The position numbers and the translations under genes are program-made. The notes under the pieces were generated by a model. The model saw nothing but the letters and a program-made list of their open reading frames with translations, did no database searches and was not told the origin of the DNA. A stretch of DNA of 64,000 nucleotides from Flaveria trinervia (taxonomy: Eukaryota > Streptophyta > Magnoliopsida > Asterales > Asteraceae): NCBI GenBank assembly GCA_025506515.1, contig CM046443.1, positions 45,302,920 to 45,366,919 on the forward strand, read 5' to 3'. Shown here one piece after another: positions 10,628-21,791 of this stretch. The number at the start of each line of letters is the position of its first letter. Within the stretch, counting starts at the first letter, position 1.

Positions 10628-11229
10628 TGTTGGATCTAGAAAGGCTGTGCAACTTAAACCAAATCACTTAGACTATTTTTGGGTGCAATTAATAAACGAC
10701 TTCCGAAGCTAAGTGTGGAACTTTTGAAGGAAATTGAGTTCTTCCGAAGGCAGTGCAAGATCATCTTCCAAAGGAAAACTCCAACTTCCAAAGTCAAAGT
10801 ATTCACTTCCAAAGTTCAAGACTTAGAAGAAAATATAAGAAGTCAACATCCTAAGTATGAAGATATGAAGAAGTCCTCAAGCCACGAAAGTAGTAGCCTC
10901 TTCTAAAGTATAAGTGGCTTCGAAAGAACTTGTTCTTCTGAAGCCAACTAACCTTCGGAAGACACTACAATGAACAAGTGGACATAAGTATGGTCTCTCT
11001 AACACTCGTTGCAAACCTCTGAGATACTACATGGTGGGTTCTCAAAAGCCATGTAGTTGACCATACTTTATTCCACTATTCACCTTTATCAGTTAGTATA
11101 GTTGCCAACTTTAGTTGGTGACAAAAGGTAAGTGATGGACATGTCATGACTACCATATCTGATATAATATTTTCATCTAAGATACCTTAACTTTAGCATT
11201 GTAGCATATGCTTCAGTCATAGGTTTGCA
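10628..11229 (+). repeat. LTR of element X
   Basis: The sequence begins TGTTGGATCT after a degenerate purine tract (GGACGAGTT) and ends TTTGCA, two bases before a PBS-like TGGTATCAAAG. It holds several CTTCCGAAG/CTTCGGAAG words (10698, 10741, 10951 and others) like the LTR of element E, though the two LTRs are otherwise different. No second copy is in the window, so the boundaries rest on the TG/CA ends and on the neighbouring PPT and PBS. Confidence 0.6.
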
Positions 11230-11231
11230 GC

Positions 11232-11261
11232 TGGTATCAAAGTAACAAGTGGTATCAGAGC
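11232..11261 (+). other. Two adjacent primer binding sites (X then C)
   Basis: TGGTATCAAAG at 11232-11242 belongs to LTR X. The next five bases, TAACA, are the terminal bases of the C-family LTR (compare CCTAACA at the end of K1 and of the F LTR). AG and TGGTATCAGAGC (11250-11261) follow, the PBS of element C. Thus the 5' LTR of C is lost except for about five bases, and X is fused to the body of C. Confidence 0.75.
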
Positions 11262-11737
11262 TATAGGCTCTTGATTACGTGTTAATTCAATCATTTTGAT
11301 ACAAAATTGTGTTTTTGCATCAAAAATGCAATCTTTTTGTGTCTAACGGAGTCTTGGAAGTTTCCTGATCGAAAAGTGTAGTTTTTCCGGCATACGGCTA
11401 TTAGGGTTTGATAAATTTTACTTTTACAGCCAAAACAAGTTTAACCTACGAATTATCAAACTTCAGCAAGTTTAGTCGCATGATTGGCTCAATCGCACGA
11501 CTGAGTTCATACGCATCCTTCAACCGCACGATTGAACTCATTCGTACCCTCATTCGTACGACTGAGATCTTCATTCGGACCGCTCAACCGTATTAGTTTA
11601 TTCGGATGACAGACTCATCTGCATTTGCTTAGTCGCACGATTAACCCATCCACACTGGTTCAATCGCCCGAATAAGCCCAATCGCATACCTTCATTCGCA
11701 CCCATCAGCAGCTTGTCAAATAGTAAAGTCAAGTGTA
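11262..11737 (+). other. Leader of element C, with palindromic words
   Basis: This is non-coding sequence between PBS and gag ATG. From about 11475 to 11710 it carries a run of near-palindromes of the form TCAATCGCACGACTGA and variants, the same word found in the LTRs of F and K. The leaders of K (42341-42620) and F (58690-58930) have the same arrangement. Confidence 0.75.
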
Positions 11738-13083
11738 ATGGAGGATCAGTTTTCAGCATACACAGCAAGTAGAGATACACGTATTCAGAATCTACTACTG
11801 TTGGAGAACGAAGTGGGGATTCACAATAAACCCCCAAAACTTATTACGTTAGACGACTACCCACAATGGAAGCAACGTTTCGAAATCTACTTGAATGGAG
11901 TGGATAAAAATTTGTGGGAGGCAATAGAGTCGGGGTACAGCATGCCAGTTGGAGCTGACGGAGTAAAACTTACCCTAAGTGGCATGTCGGATGCACAGAT
12001 GGTAAAACACAATGCTGAGAAGAAAGTCTACGCTTTCTTGCTTACTCAGTCTATTTTTCATCAGTATTCAGAGTATACTCAAGCTAAGAAACTTTGGGAT
12101 GCGTTGGAGAAGAGGTATGACGGGAATGTCTCTCTGAAGGCTATCAAGGCGAAAGCTTTGAAGGAGTTTGACAACTTCTCTTCAATGGGAAAAGAAGGCC
12201 TTGATGATGTGATCGATAGATTCTACCACTTGATGAGTGAGATGCACACTCATGGAGTGGTTACTTCGATGGAAGAAAAGGTATCCAACTTTGTTGATGG
12301 ATTACCAGAAAAATGGGGTTCGTTTGTTTCTAATCTCATAAAGAATGGAATGCTCTCGAAGTTAGACATAAATGACTTCATTCTGAAACTAAGAGAAGAG
12401 GAGCTGAGAATGAAGTATCGAGCCCAAAAGGCCAACTACGATCAGAATCCTGCGCTCTACAATGCTACTCCTTCAGTCAAGACATCTGGAGCACCACTGC
12501 AAACCGCCTCACTACAAGTGCAGGAGTTCCAGCACAACCCTCAACTTCAGGATCAGAAATGTCAGGGTCATCTAGCACCCAATATATAATACCTGAAGCT
12601 AATGCAGCAAAGCTAAAAACCGACAACCTCGGGAATGTAACCATGGAGGTGGCCAGAGAACATATGGACCTTTTAGCTACAGTGGTTCAATCCTACGATG
12701 GATTAATTGCTGGAAAGATAGGTAACTGCCACCTGGCAGATGAAGATTATGAGCAGGTGGATGAAATGGAGTTGGAACGAATGGACATAATGTGGGCTCT
12801 GGCAAGTGCTGTCCGACGAGCTAAAAAGTTTGTCAAAAAGACCGGACAGAACCTGGTTGCAACAAAAGACACAACCTTTGGGTTTGATAAGTCAAAGGTT
12901 ACATGTTTCAACTGCGGTGAGAAGGGACACTTCAAGAGGGAGTGTATAAAACTAAAGAAGACAGGAAATGGAAATCCCTTCTCGTCATTTAACCGTCAAG
13001 ATAAGTCCACAGCTAGTAATGCTGACTCATCAAGTAAGGATCCAAAAGCCTTCACTGCTAATGAAGATGAAGGACAGGACTAG
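11738..13083 (+). pseudogene. gag: gag of element C
   Basis: The start at 11738 (MEDQFSAYTASRD) corresponds to the start seen in F. The first frame runs 283 codons and shows the copia gag core: TLDDYPQWKQRFEIYL, LWDALEKRYDG, DVIDRFYHLMSEM and a FVDGLPEKW segment. A frameshift around 12510-12590 moves the reading to 12559-13083, which holds an intact zinc knuckle (CFNCGEKGHFKREC, 12904-12945). That frame stops at TAG 13081-13083, where F has a Trp codon, so it is a simple nonsense change. It would form the particle shell and bind RNA. Confidence 0.87.
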
Positions 13084-14563
13084 AGCTTTCGGTTCGTCTC
13101 ACCAGGAGAGTCAAATATAGCTAGTGTAGAGGATATTGATGACGATTCTGCAAGTGAAGGAGATATAACAGTATTGCTCGCAATGTCAAACTCTGAAGAT
13201 ACTGCAAATGTGGTCAACTACCTGCCTGAAGAAGAAAAATCTGCATCATCATGTGAATCACCAGAACCAGAGACAACCGAGCCAACAATCATGGCTGATT
13301 CTTCTTCAACATTCCAGGTAAGTACTACTGACCAACTGTTTAATAATCATGCTTGTTTAGAATGTAATAAATTTAGCGAAGTTATAGATTCAAAATTTGC
13401 GAGGCTATTAGATCATAATGATAGCTTAGTGAAGCATCTGGAACTATGCACAGAAGCAAATAGAGTATTAAAACAAAACGAGCATAGTTACAAGGAAAAG
13501 ATAGACCTATTAAATAAACAGCTTAGGGAACCTGAGGTAGTTGCCTTTAACCAAGCAAATGACATTAGGTACTATCTGAACTCTCTTGAGGACACTAAGA
13601 AGCAAAAAGCAGTTTTAGAAGTAGAAGTCAATTCATTAAAACAAAAACTACATAGTTGGACAAGCTCATCACACATTGTCCAACACTTAGTTAGAGAGAG
13701 AAATAATGGGGAGGGACTGGGATACAAAGTCATTCCACCACCACTTGAGACCTTGATGAACACCAAAAGTAAACCAATTAACAATAACCCCATCAAGGAT
13801 CACGTGGTGTCTACTCCTCTTGTTAGGGATCCAGATTCCGTAAGTAAATCAAGTGAATCCGACCCTAAACAAAAGGAGGCCACTTCAAAGGCAATAGGAA
13901 AGATGCCTTGTGTTAACCTGGAAAAAGAATTGAAAGGGTGAGTTTAAAGTCAAGGTCAAACAAATTCAAACAAGAACCAAAAAACACTATAAAATCTACT
14001 CAATCATGTGCATCATGTCACAGTCCAGGGAAACAAGAGATTAAAGATGTAAAACTAGATAAAACAATTAATTTTGTAAAACCAACTCATACATCTAACA
14101 AGTAGTGCCTCAGTCCAAACACACTAAGGTTGACCGTGTGACAAGTATATCTCCACCAAAACAAATAAACCGTAAAGTTGAAAGGAGATCCTGCTATAAT
14201 TGTGGAGAGTATGGTCACATAGCGTCTCACTGTCCTTTATCAGACACCGAGGAAGGAAGTTGAACTTTCTGCATCTACATCTAGATCTTTTAAGAGGAAC
14301 TCAGTGACGCCTCCTAAAAGGGATTGTGAACCCAAAGTTCCATCCATCAGCCAGTCGTCTGTTTATCACAAACAGGCCTTACACAAATCTGGATTATGGA
14401 AAGAAAAAATCCTCAGTGCCTGAAAATAAGAACACACAGAATTCTGATCAATCCTTAACCTCAAAGGGTAGTGGGTTGAGTTGTGATATGTGATGCCTCA
14501 GGGAAACCCAAGACAGTTAAGGCTTGGGTTCCTAACATGAACTAATGTTTTCATTATGTGTAG
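13084..14563 (+). pseudogene. Coiled-coil gag tail and second zinc knuckle of element C
   Basis: The same frame as gag continues after the TAG. After an acidic stretch and MADSSSTFQVSTTDQ comes a long heptad-like helix (about 13360-13680; KLHSWTSSSHIVQ at its end), then a Lys/Ser-rich region to 13941. Frameshifted pieces continue to a second knuckle reading SCYNCGEYGHIASHC at about 14190-14234. The tail ends TVKAWVPNMN with TAA at 14543, followed in frame by a second stop TAG whose last two bases are the conserved AG (14562-14563). The long helical tail is a Sirevirus trait. Confidence 0.75.
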
Positions 14564-14760
14564 GGTGTTCGCTATAGTTCTGAAAGTAACACGTGGATTG
14601 TTGTTAGCGGAGCATCCAGGCACATGACAGGGAACCGAGCTCTCTTGTCAAATTTCAGACAAATTAAAAGAGGGCATGTTTCATTTGCTGGAAACAAAGG
14701 TCGGTATATCACAACCCAAGGAGAAGTGGAAATGAGAAAGTTAAGTTTGATAAGGTAAAC
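14564..14760 (+). pseudogene. pol: Aspartic protease of element C (active site lost)
   Basis: The pol frame opens at the base after the AG (GVRYSSESNTWIV...). The active-site motif reads IVVSGASRHMTG, so the catalytic Asp is replaced by Val; K keeps IIDSG and F keeps IVDS. Past about 14730 the frame shifts. This copy could not process a polyprotein. Confidence 0.82.
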
Positions 14761-15960
14761 TATGTCCAACAATTACAAAATAACTTACTTTCAGTTTCTC
14801 AAATATGTGATAAAGGATTCAAGGTAGTTTTTGACAACAAGAAGTGTTACATTCTAAAGAAGGACTACATGATTCCGGAGGATGAGATCTTAATGTCAGC
14901 TTCAAGATATAATGACCTTTATGTCTTGGATCTCTCAAAGGCATCCACAACAGATAGTGAAGTCCAATGTTTCTTGTCCAAAGCTACTGAGAAGGAATCC
15001 ATCTCCTAGCATAGGAGATGGGATACATAAATCCGAGGAAAATGAATCACTTGATCCAGAATGATCTTGTGAGAGGAGTAAATGTCAAAAACTTCAACTC
15101 CCGGTTTGTGTTACGTGCAAAAAGCGCAAATAGACGAAGAAATTGCATAAGGAAAAGAAAGTTCATTCTATAGAACTTCCACTTGAGCTTCTTCACATGG
15201 ATCTGTTTGGTCCAGTCAGTACAAGAAGCATCGCAGGCGACTTGTATTGCTATGTAGTTACTGATGATTACTCAAGGTTCTCTTGGGCAATGTTTCTGAA
15301 ATCCAAATCAGAAACATTTGAATCCTTCAAGGAATTGGTAACTACACTGGAATCCCTATACAAGCTAAAGGTAAGACAGGTGCACTCAGACAACGGAACC
15401 GAGTTCAAGAATCAAAGGATGGAGGACTATTGCAAGGAAAAGGGAATTGTGCATCAATTTACCTCGGCTTATACCCCTTAGATGAATGGCGTTGCTGAAC
15501 GAAAGAACCGTAGCTTGATAGAGACGGCACGGACAATGCTTGCAGACTCGAAACTGCCTATAGAATTTTGGAATGAAGCAGTGGCAAATGCATGTTATAA
15601 TCTCAATCGAGTTCTGGTAGTAAAACGCCATGGAAAAACATGCTACGAGTTATTACAGCAACGTAAACCTAACTTGGAATATCTCAAGCCGTTTGGCGCT
15701 TCGTGCACCCTGCTGAAAAAGACTCAGGAGGGAAAATTCAGTGAGAAGGTTGATGAAGGGATCTTCTTAGGATACAACATACCAACAAGAGAGTTTACAA
15801 AAACTCAACGGGTCAAGTAGAGGTGTGGTGTATGTTGATGTTCAGAGATATATCACACCGCCTGCTGGAAAAGGGCCTGCTTACTTCTTCGACTATGATG
15901 GATTCTTCAAGTCCTTCAACATATCTTTTCTTCTTCAGAAGATGAGTTGGCAAACAAGAT
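14761..15960 (+). pseudogene. pol: Integrase of element C
   Basis: A pre-integrase region (14761-15140) is readable only in pieces. The core starts at 15143: LLHMDLFGPVSTRS (first Asp), VRQVHSDNGTEF (second Asp), then YTP, a TAG at 15479-15481, and MNGVAERKNRSLIETARTM with the Glu that completes DD35E. The frame then runs to 15820, including GIFLGYN of the post-core domain, and ends in a frameshift. The matching integrase in F is cut at the position equivalent to about 15742. Confidence 0.86.
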
Positions 15961-16210
15961 GATGTACGATGTCTTCCACACCGTCTCAAGATTCAACAAG
16001 TCATGATCCTACCAACTCAGGGGGAGTAGTTGATATGAGTGACTCCTCCTTGATGAAGAACATGAAGAAAATGATGAGATCAACCAGGATGTATAGGTTC
16101 CAACTACCACAAATTCACAAGCATCGACTAGTGATGCTTCTGAACTTTCTGAACCTTAGAATCCTATCGCCTCAGATCCAGAACCAAATGGTCATAATCT
16201 TGACTCTGAG

Positions 16211-17245
16211 GTGGTTGTTCCGACGACCCCTGGCTCACGTCTAAACATCTATAATCCTTTGGATAACATTATAGGAGATGTGAGATCAGGGGTTCAGACT
16301 AGAAATCAACTGTACTCCACTGATTATGCCTCTGTGATGGAAAAAGGACACCTTCATGATGGTCCATACCGGTGCTTTGTGTCTCAGTTTGAGCCAAAGT
16401 ATGTTAGTGAAGCACTAAATGATGAGGCTTGGGTTAGTGCCATGCTGGAAGAACTTCTTCAGTTTAAGAAGTTAGGTGTATGGACACTCGTGGATAGACC
16501 TAAAGGTGCTAAAGTCATTGGTACCAAATGGGTCTTGAAATGCAAGAAAGATGATCAGGGAGTGATCATCAGAAACAAGGCTCGGCTTGTTGTTCAGGGT
16601 TTTCGACAAGTTGAAGGGATCGACTACAATGAAGTAATTGCACCAGTGGGAAGGATGGAAGCCATCCGCATCTTCCTTTCCTATGCATCTTATATGAAAA
16701 TCAAAGTATATCAGCTAGATGTTAAGAGTGCATTCCTTCACGGTGAAATCTAGAGAAACAGTGTATGTCAGTCAACCCGAGGGATTTGAAGATCCATATC
16801 ATCGGGATAGAGTTAAAAACTCGACAAGGCATTATACGGGCTTCATCAAGCTCCACGGGCTTGGTATGAGAAACTCTCGACTCATCTCGTGAAACACGGA
16901 TTTCGCAGGGGAGTCATTGACTGCACACTATTTATCGAAGAAAAAGATGGAGACATACTGCTAGTACAGATCTATGTAAATGACATAATCTTCGGTTCAA
17001 AGAACGAAGAATTATGCAAAGTATTCGAAGCAGTAATGAAGGCTGAGTTTGAGATGAGCGCCATGGGGGAGATGAAGTTCTTTCTCGGGTTACAAGTAGA
17101 TCATACACCAAATGGAATCTTCTTACATCAGACCAAGTATGTAGGAGATATTCTCAGTCGGTTTGACATGGAGAATGCTTCCATAGCTGGCACTCCACTG
17201 GCTACAAACCATGATGTAGCACTGATGAGAACGGTGATCTGGTAG
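16211..17245 (+). pseudogene. pol: Reverse transcriptase of element C (YVDD changed to YVND)
   Basis: Landmarks in order are NIIGDVRSGVQTRNQL, EALNDEAWVSAMLEELLQF, NKARLVVQGFRQVEGIDYNE and QLDVKSAFLHGEI. A frameshift at about 16750 leads into VIDCTLFIEEKDGDILLVQI. The catalytic box is YVNDIIFGS: the first Asp of YVDD is Asn, expected to abolish polymerase activity. The thumb (SAMGEMKFFLGLQVD) and the connection to RNase H follow. F has a nearly identical RT with a different lesion at the same box. Confidence 0.88.
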
Positions 17246-17940
17246 ATGCCACTATGTACTGCGGGATGATTGGATCTCTCATGTATCTCACTGCCTCGGA
17301 CCAGATATCATGTATGCGACATGTTTATGCGCGCGATATCAGGCAAAGCCTAAGGTGAACCATCTAATTGGGGTCAAAAATATTTCGATATCTAAAGGGC
17401 ACACCCACACTTGGGTTCTGGTATCCTCATGATGATGACATTGAACTTAGAGCGTATAGTGACTCGGATTACAGCGGCTGCAAGATGAACTACAAGTCTA
17501 CATCAGTAGGTGTCAGTTCTTGGGAGAAGATTAGTAACCTGGCAGTGTAAGAAGCAGACCTCAGGTGCCTTGTCAACCTGTGAAGCAGAATACGTTGCTT
17601 CTGCAAGCTGCTGTTCCCAAATCATATGGATTCAACAGCAAATGCGGGATTACGGTTTGCATTTCACTTCCACTCCTATATCTGTTGATAACTCTGCTGC
17701 GATTGCAGTTCACTAAGAACCCGGTCCAACATCCTAAGACCAAACACATCAGAATCAAATATCACTTCATCGTGACTATTTGAAAAGAACTTAATCGATG
17801 TGATAAAAATAAACACTGATTTTCAATGCGCTGACCTCTATACAAAGGCTTTTGATAAACCACGTTTTCTATATCTGTTAGAGGTAAATGGTGTTAAAAA
17901 GAAAAGTGAGGTCATTCTTGAAGATGACCATGTATAGTCC
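17246..17940 (+). pseudogene. pol: RNase H of element C
   Basis: MIGSLMYLTAS-like sequence near 17270 and the repeated frame changes at 17368-17550 and 17510-17716 carry the copia RNase H: YSDSDYSGCKMN (Asp), LSTCEAEYVASA (Glu), VDNSAAIA (Asp). At least three frameshifts interrupt it. The end (VKKKSEVILEDDHV, stop near 17937) is the end of pol. RNase H would remove the RNA template during cDNA synthesis. Confidence 0.82.
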
Positions 17941-20081
17941 GATGTGTCGCGTCTAGTTTCTCTTAAAATTTCTTAAATTATAGTGTTCTTTACGTTTAAT
18001 TCTCTTGTTTCGTTTAATGTTATTTCGTTAATTACACTTAATGTCGGTTCTTGCTCATTAAAATTCTAAAACGCAAATCCTTAGAGGTTTTAGTATTTTA
18101 GGGGGAGAATAGGTATGAAAAAAAACAAACGAGGGAAAAGGAGAGGCAAGCCGATAATAAACAAGATCGTACGTGTGATACCGATTTAACGTGTGGAATA
18201 TGATAGTACACAGGTACAAACCATTTGGGACATTAAAAATCAAAATTGAAAAAGATGCAAAGTTCAAAGTCTGAGTAGTCTGAGCAATATAAAAGGAAAT
18301 ATGATAGTTAAGCTAGCTACTACTAAGGTAAAACAAAGAAAGTAGACCTAGAGGTTGCTAGACCATAGCTGATATGTTGGTATATTCAACACAATAGATG
18401 ACTAGACCGTTTGGTGATCTCAAGATTAAACTAAAATGTTTGACTAGCTGTAGGAAACACCTTATCCTTGGTTAACACAATCAACAGGATTCCCATAAGG
18501 GGTGACAAGCAAAATATATGCCACAAAAGTGTGCGTAAGACCAAAGCATGAGCTAAAGCACATGAATGCTAAAAGAAGAAAAATTGCTCAAACAAGAAGA
18601 TAGATTATGTGTCTCTCTGCTGTGCGGTGGCACTGACCTACGGATAAGCATAACCTATATATTCTAGAACTCATTGTTGTTTGCCGCCTCTCTGCTATGC
18701 GATAGCACTGACCTGAGGATTGGCTTCTCTTTGAAAGTTCTAAGAATAGTCTCTTCTTGAATTCTACCCTAAGACCGCTCAAAAATCTCCTAAGGATTGT
18801 TGATTACCATATAAGTGTGCGATTCACAAATGCTTGTTGAAATAACAAACCTTAAAACAATCATCGAACTATGTTGAAAGTCTGTGTATGGATTTAAGAG
18901 GACAAGTATACTGACAATCACTGTGGCAACAATTCTTGAAAGTTCAAATCAGTGTGGGGACCTAATAGTACTAGTATGATTTCCTAAACTTGCTAAATGA
19001 CTCTAGATGAAAAAAAAGGATTGAGCATCAAAGGTTTTAGATAACTGGTCTCAAATGATTTGAATATCCTGTATGATTCCAGCTTGAATTGGTCCATGTA
19101 TGGTTTGAAAGATTGAGGCTGCCCTCTAAGAAGAATTATTCCCTAGAGTTACATCTTAGGAATTAACCCTCACGAAAACACAAAAACATATATTAGTGTA
19201 ATTTTCAGTGTTATTTCTTTTATGTAAGTACAAAGTTAGTCTAATTCAGTTTTATGTAGTATCGGACTATGTCATGGAAGTTGATAAGGGACCTATCATC
19301 GAAAAGGTCACGTCTGAGGTGACCACGCGTGCTTTCAAATAAATGGGTCACGTCTGAGGTGACAAAAGGTTTTAAAAAAGATCACGTCTGAGGTGACCTA
19401 AAGGTTTTTAGTCTAAAATGATCATGTTTGAGATGATCAAATGTTCATAATGTTAAATTAACAGGTTAAAAGGGTTTAAATGTCAAATGGTCATAAAGTA
19501 AGGAAAATGTCAAGTGTATGACCCATTCACACGACTGGACCTTGAGTGTGGACCAATCATGTGAATGGACCATACTCATGCATCAAACAACCGAATGGAC
19601 ATGAGTATGGACCATTCAACCGAATGACTTATACAAATGAGCCATTCGGTCGATTGAGAGTGGGCGAATGAACAAGTCGCGCGACTGAACTCTAGTCGGA
19701 CGACTGAAGGTGAGTGACTGATCCAATCGCATGACTGAGGTCCATTCACCCGAATGAAATGAGAGAATGAGTCCAGTCATACGATTGACTTCCAATTTAG
19801 TATAAATAGAGGGGGAGTTGGTCGTAGAGACTCATCACTCCCAAATTAACCCTAATTCGCACGATTGTCGTTACTCTGCCAAATTTTCATTAGACCTTTC
19901 TATACCACTAATTCTTGTGCACTGACGATTTCCACTGACTATACAGGTACAATGCGGTTCAATCCAACCATCTCTCATTCAATTTGACTGCAAAATCAAC
20001 AAGTTCGGTCCAAACCAAGAACCAAGACTTGTTTGACAAAATAACCCAATTAATTCAAGCAATCGACTGCAGGCACATCGG
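17941..20081 (+). promoter_or_regulatory. Long 3' non-coding region of element C with promoter-like module
   Basis: Homologous regions exist in K (45664-48160) and F (52890-54655, minus). The order is: internal polypurine tract TTTAGGGGGAG (about 18099-18108); a paired conserved block (18611-18639, 18687-18720); four hairpins GGTCAC-GTCTGAG-GTGACC or variants (19306-19324, 19345-19363, 19380-19398, 19420-19438); a run of TCAGTCGCACGACTGA-like words (about 19520-19795); and TATAAATAGA at 19801. A donor-like CAG/GTAC (about 19945) and an acceptor-like CTGCAG (about 20067-20072) precede the aORF. I infer a promoter for the aORF; there is no expression evidence. Confidence 0.6.
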
Positions 20082-21760
20082 ATGTCTCAGCTCCAGGAGC
20101 AACACGCCAAAAGGATTGAGGAGCTGGAGGCTGCAAACAAATCTCTGCAGCTAAAACTCAAAGGGTCCAAAGAAGAACCCTTAAAGATAGGAGAAGGTGA
20201 TGGAGATGACGATGCTGATGATGATAGTGATGATGATGATGATGGTGATGATCATGATGGTCATACTGATGTTAGTGATGATGATGATGACGACTCTTCA
20301 GCTGCAGGTGCCACATCAGCGAGCGAAAGAGGACCAAACATACTCAAGATCCGAGTGCCTCCTCATCCAACCCGGCAGCAGAGAGCGATGATCCAGGACA
20401 AGAGTAATGCTTAGTGGTTTAGTGTTATTTAATATTTTGTATTTGGATTATGATGATATTAACGAAATACATGTTTATATGTAATGTAAATAGTTATGTT
20501 TTCGATTATTATGGTTCTGTCTTGATTGTTAACTAATGATTGATATATTGAATGTTAAATCAAGCAGATCCAAATTATCAAAGGGATGAACATGATATTG
20601 CTCCCCTTCAACAGATCAAGACTCAACTAACCATGATTCTTGATCTGCAAGGGATTGTCAGAAGATCAGTGAGTTACACCCTGAAGAAGGGGAAATATTC
20701 ATGATCTTACTGATGAGCACTAGCAGAAATGTTCAAACTCAATCCTGATGAGATTGTAAAAGATGCTCCAACTGTGCAAACAGAGAGTGACGATGAGCTT
20801 CAGGATGTCGATGAGATTGAGATAGAAGATGTCACTGCTCAACACTATCCTGAGTACACTGACAAGGGGGAACTGCCATTCCCAATCTGGGAGACACTCT
20901 TGTCAGTGACACTTTTGAGACTCTGGACAGGATGGAGAAAGAGTCAGAAAAGGATAAAAAGAAGGCCCAAGCCTTAGACGCCGAAGTCAAAATCAAAAAG
21001 GCTGAATGGGCAGCATGTTTTAAAGAAATCAAAGCCCAACGCAGAGCAACTACATCAACTGCCTACACTAAACTGTATAAGGTCAAGAAACATCAAAAGG
21101 TGGCAGGCAGGATCATAGCGTGGGCACATTTTGCAGACCTCAACGTTTACGCGGTTAAACGTGAGAAGGGAATAGAGTACTTCAGATTTTCACATGATCT
21201 AAAGACTCTTCCAGGTTTTGAGCTCAACCAGTTAGCAAAGTTAAATTTGCTATATGCTGACCCTCGTAAGATGTCAGGCTAGTTTGAAGCTACTCAAAAG
21301 AGGGAGTACCATACTGGATGGGTCAACTTCAAACCTCAACAACCAATGAGGTACATCAGAAGATCTGAAGTTGATACCATAACTGGTAAACCTAGAGTAG
21401 TGTTGAAGTGGAGTCCACCACGTACAATGTCTAAGATCCCACTACATGAGATGCCACAGGACTTCACTCCACACTTCAAATGGTGGTACTACGATTGGAG
21501 AACGGGAGAGGCCGTAATAGTCTTGAACAGGAATGGCTCATGGAAACCATAAGGGTGTTTGACCCGATGTTGCTCACCAACTGTCAGCACAAGATGTTTA
21601 TACTTTATACAAGTGGCCGCTGTTCTATGACCCACAGGATATGTACAAGCTTTACAATTCCAGAAAGTGACAACACTCTGTTTTGCTTTTGAGATAAACA
21701 CAAAGAGTCACCAAAGAAGCTAAGTACAAAAAGTTTGAGGAAATCATGAAAGATGTTAGA
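20082..21760 (+). pseudogene. aORF of element C (post-pol ORF)
   Basis: A 110-codon frame from 20082 begins with a short coiled coil (RIEELEAANKSLQLKLK). It passes into an Asp-rich tract encoded almost only by GAT codons (about 20206-20300) and ends in RGPNILKIRVPPHPTRQQ. Further pieces follow in other frames: an acidic segment (20729-20880), a Lys-rich helix (20932-21000) and a globular end (21040-21282, 21346-21552) with FADLNVYAVKREKGIEYFRF and WWYYDWRTGEAVIV. The N-terminal part seen in K (MANRW...) is absent. I do not recognise a domain of known function. Confidence 0.6.
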
Positions 21761-21778
21761 CAATAGATAGATCTAGGT

Positions 21779-21790
21779 CCAAGGGGGAGT
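21779..21790 (+). other. Polypurine tract of element C
   Basis: CCAAGGGGGAGTTTG stands directly before the 3' LTR. The same tract is seen on the minus strand in F at 49443-49457. Confidence 0.8.
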
Positions 21791-21791
21791 T

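Noticed and set aside
11232..11261. A tRNA gene suggested by repeated TGGTATCAGAGC sequences here and elsewhere
   Set aside because: These are 12-base primer binding sites beside LTRs; no cloverleaf, A box or B box follows.
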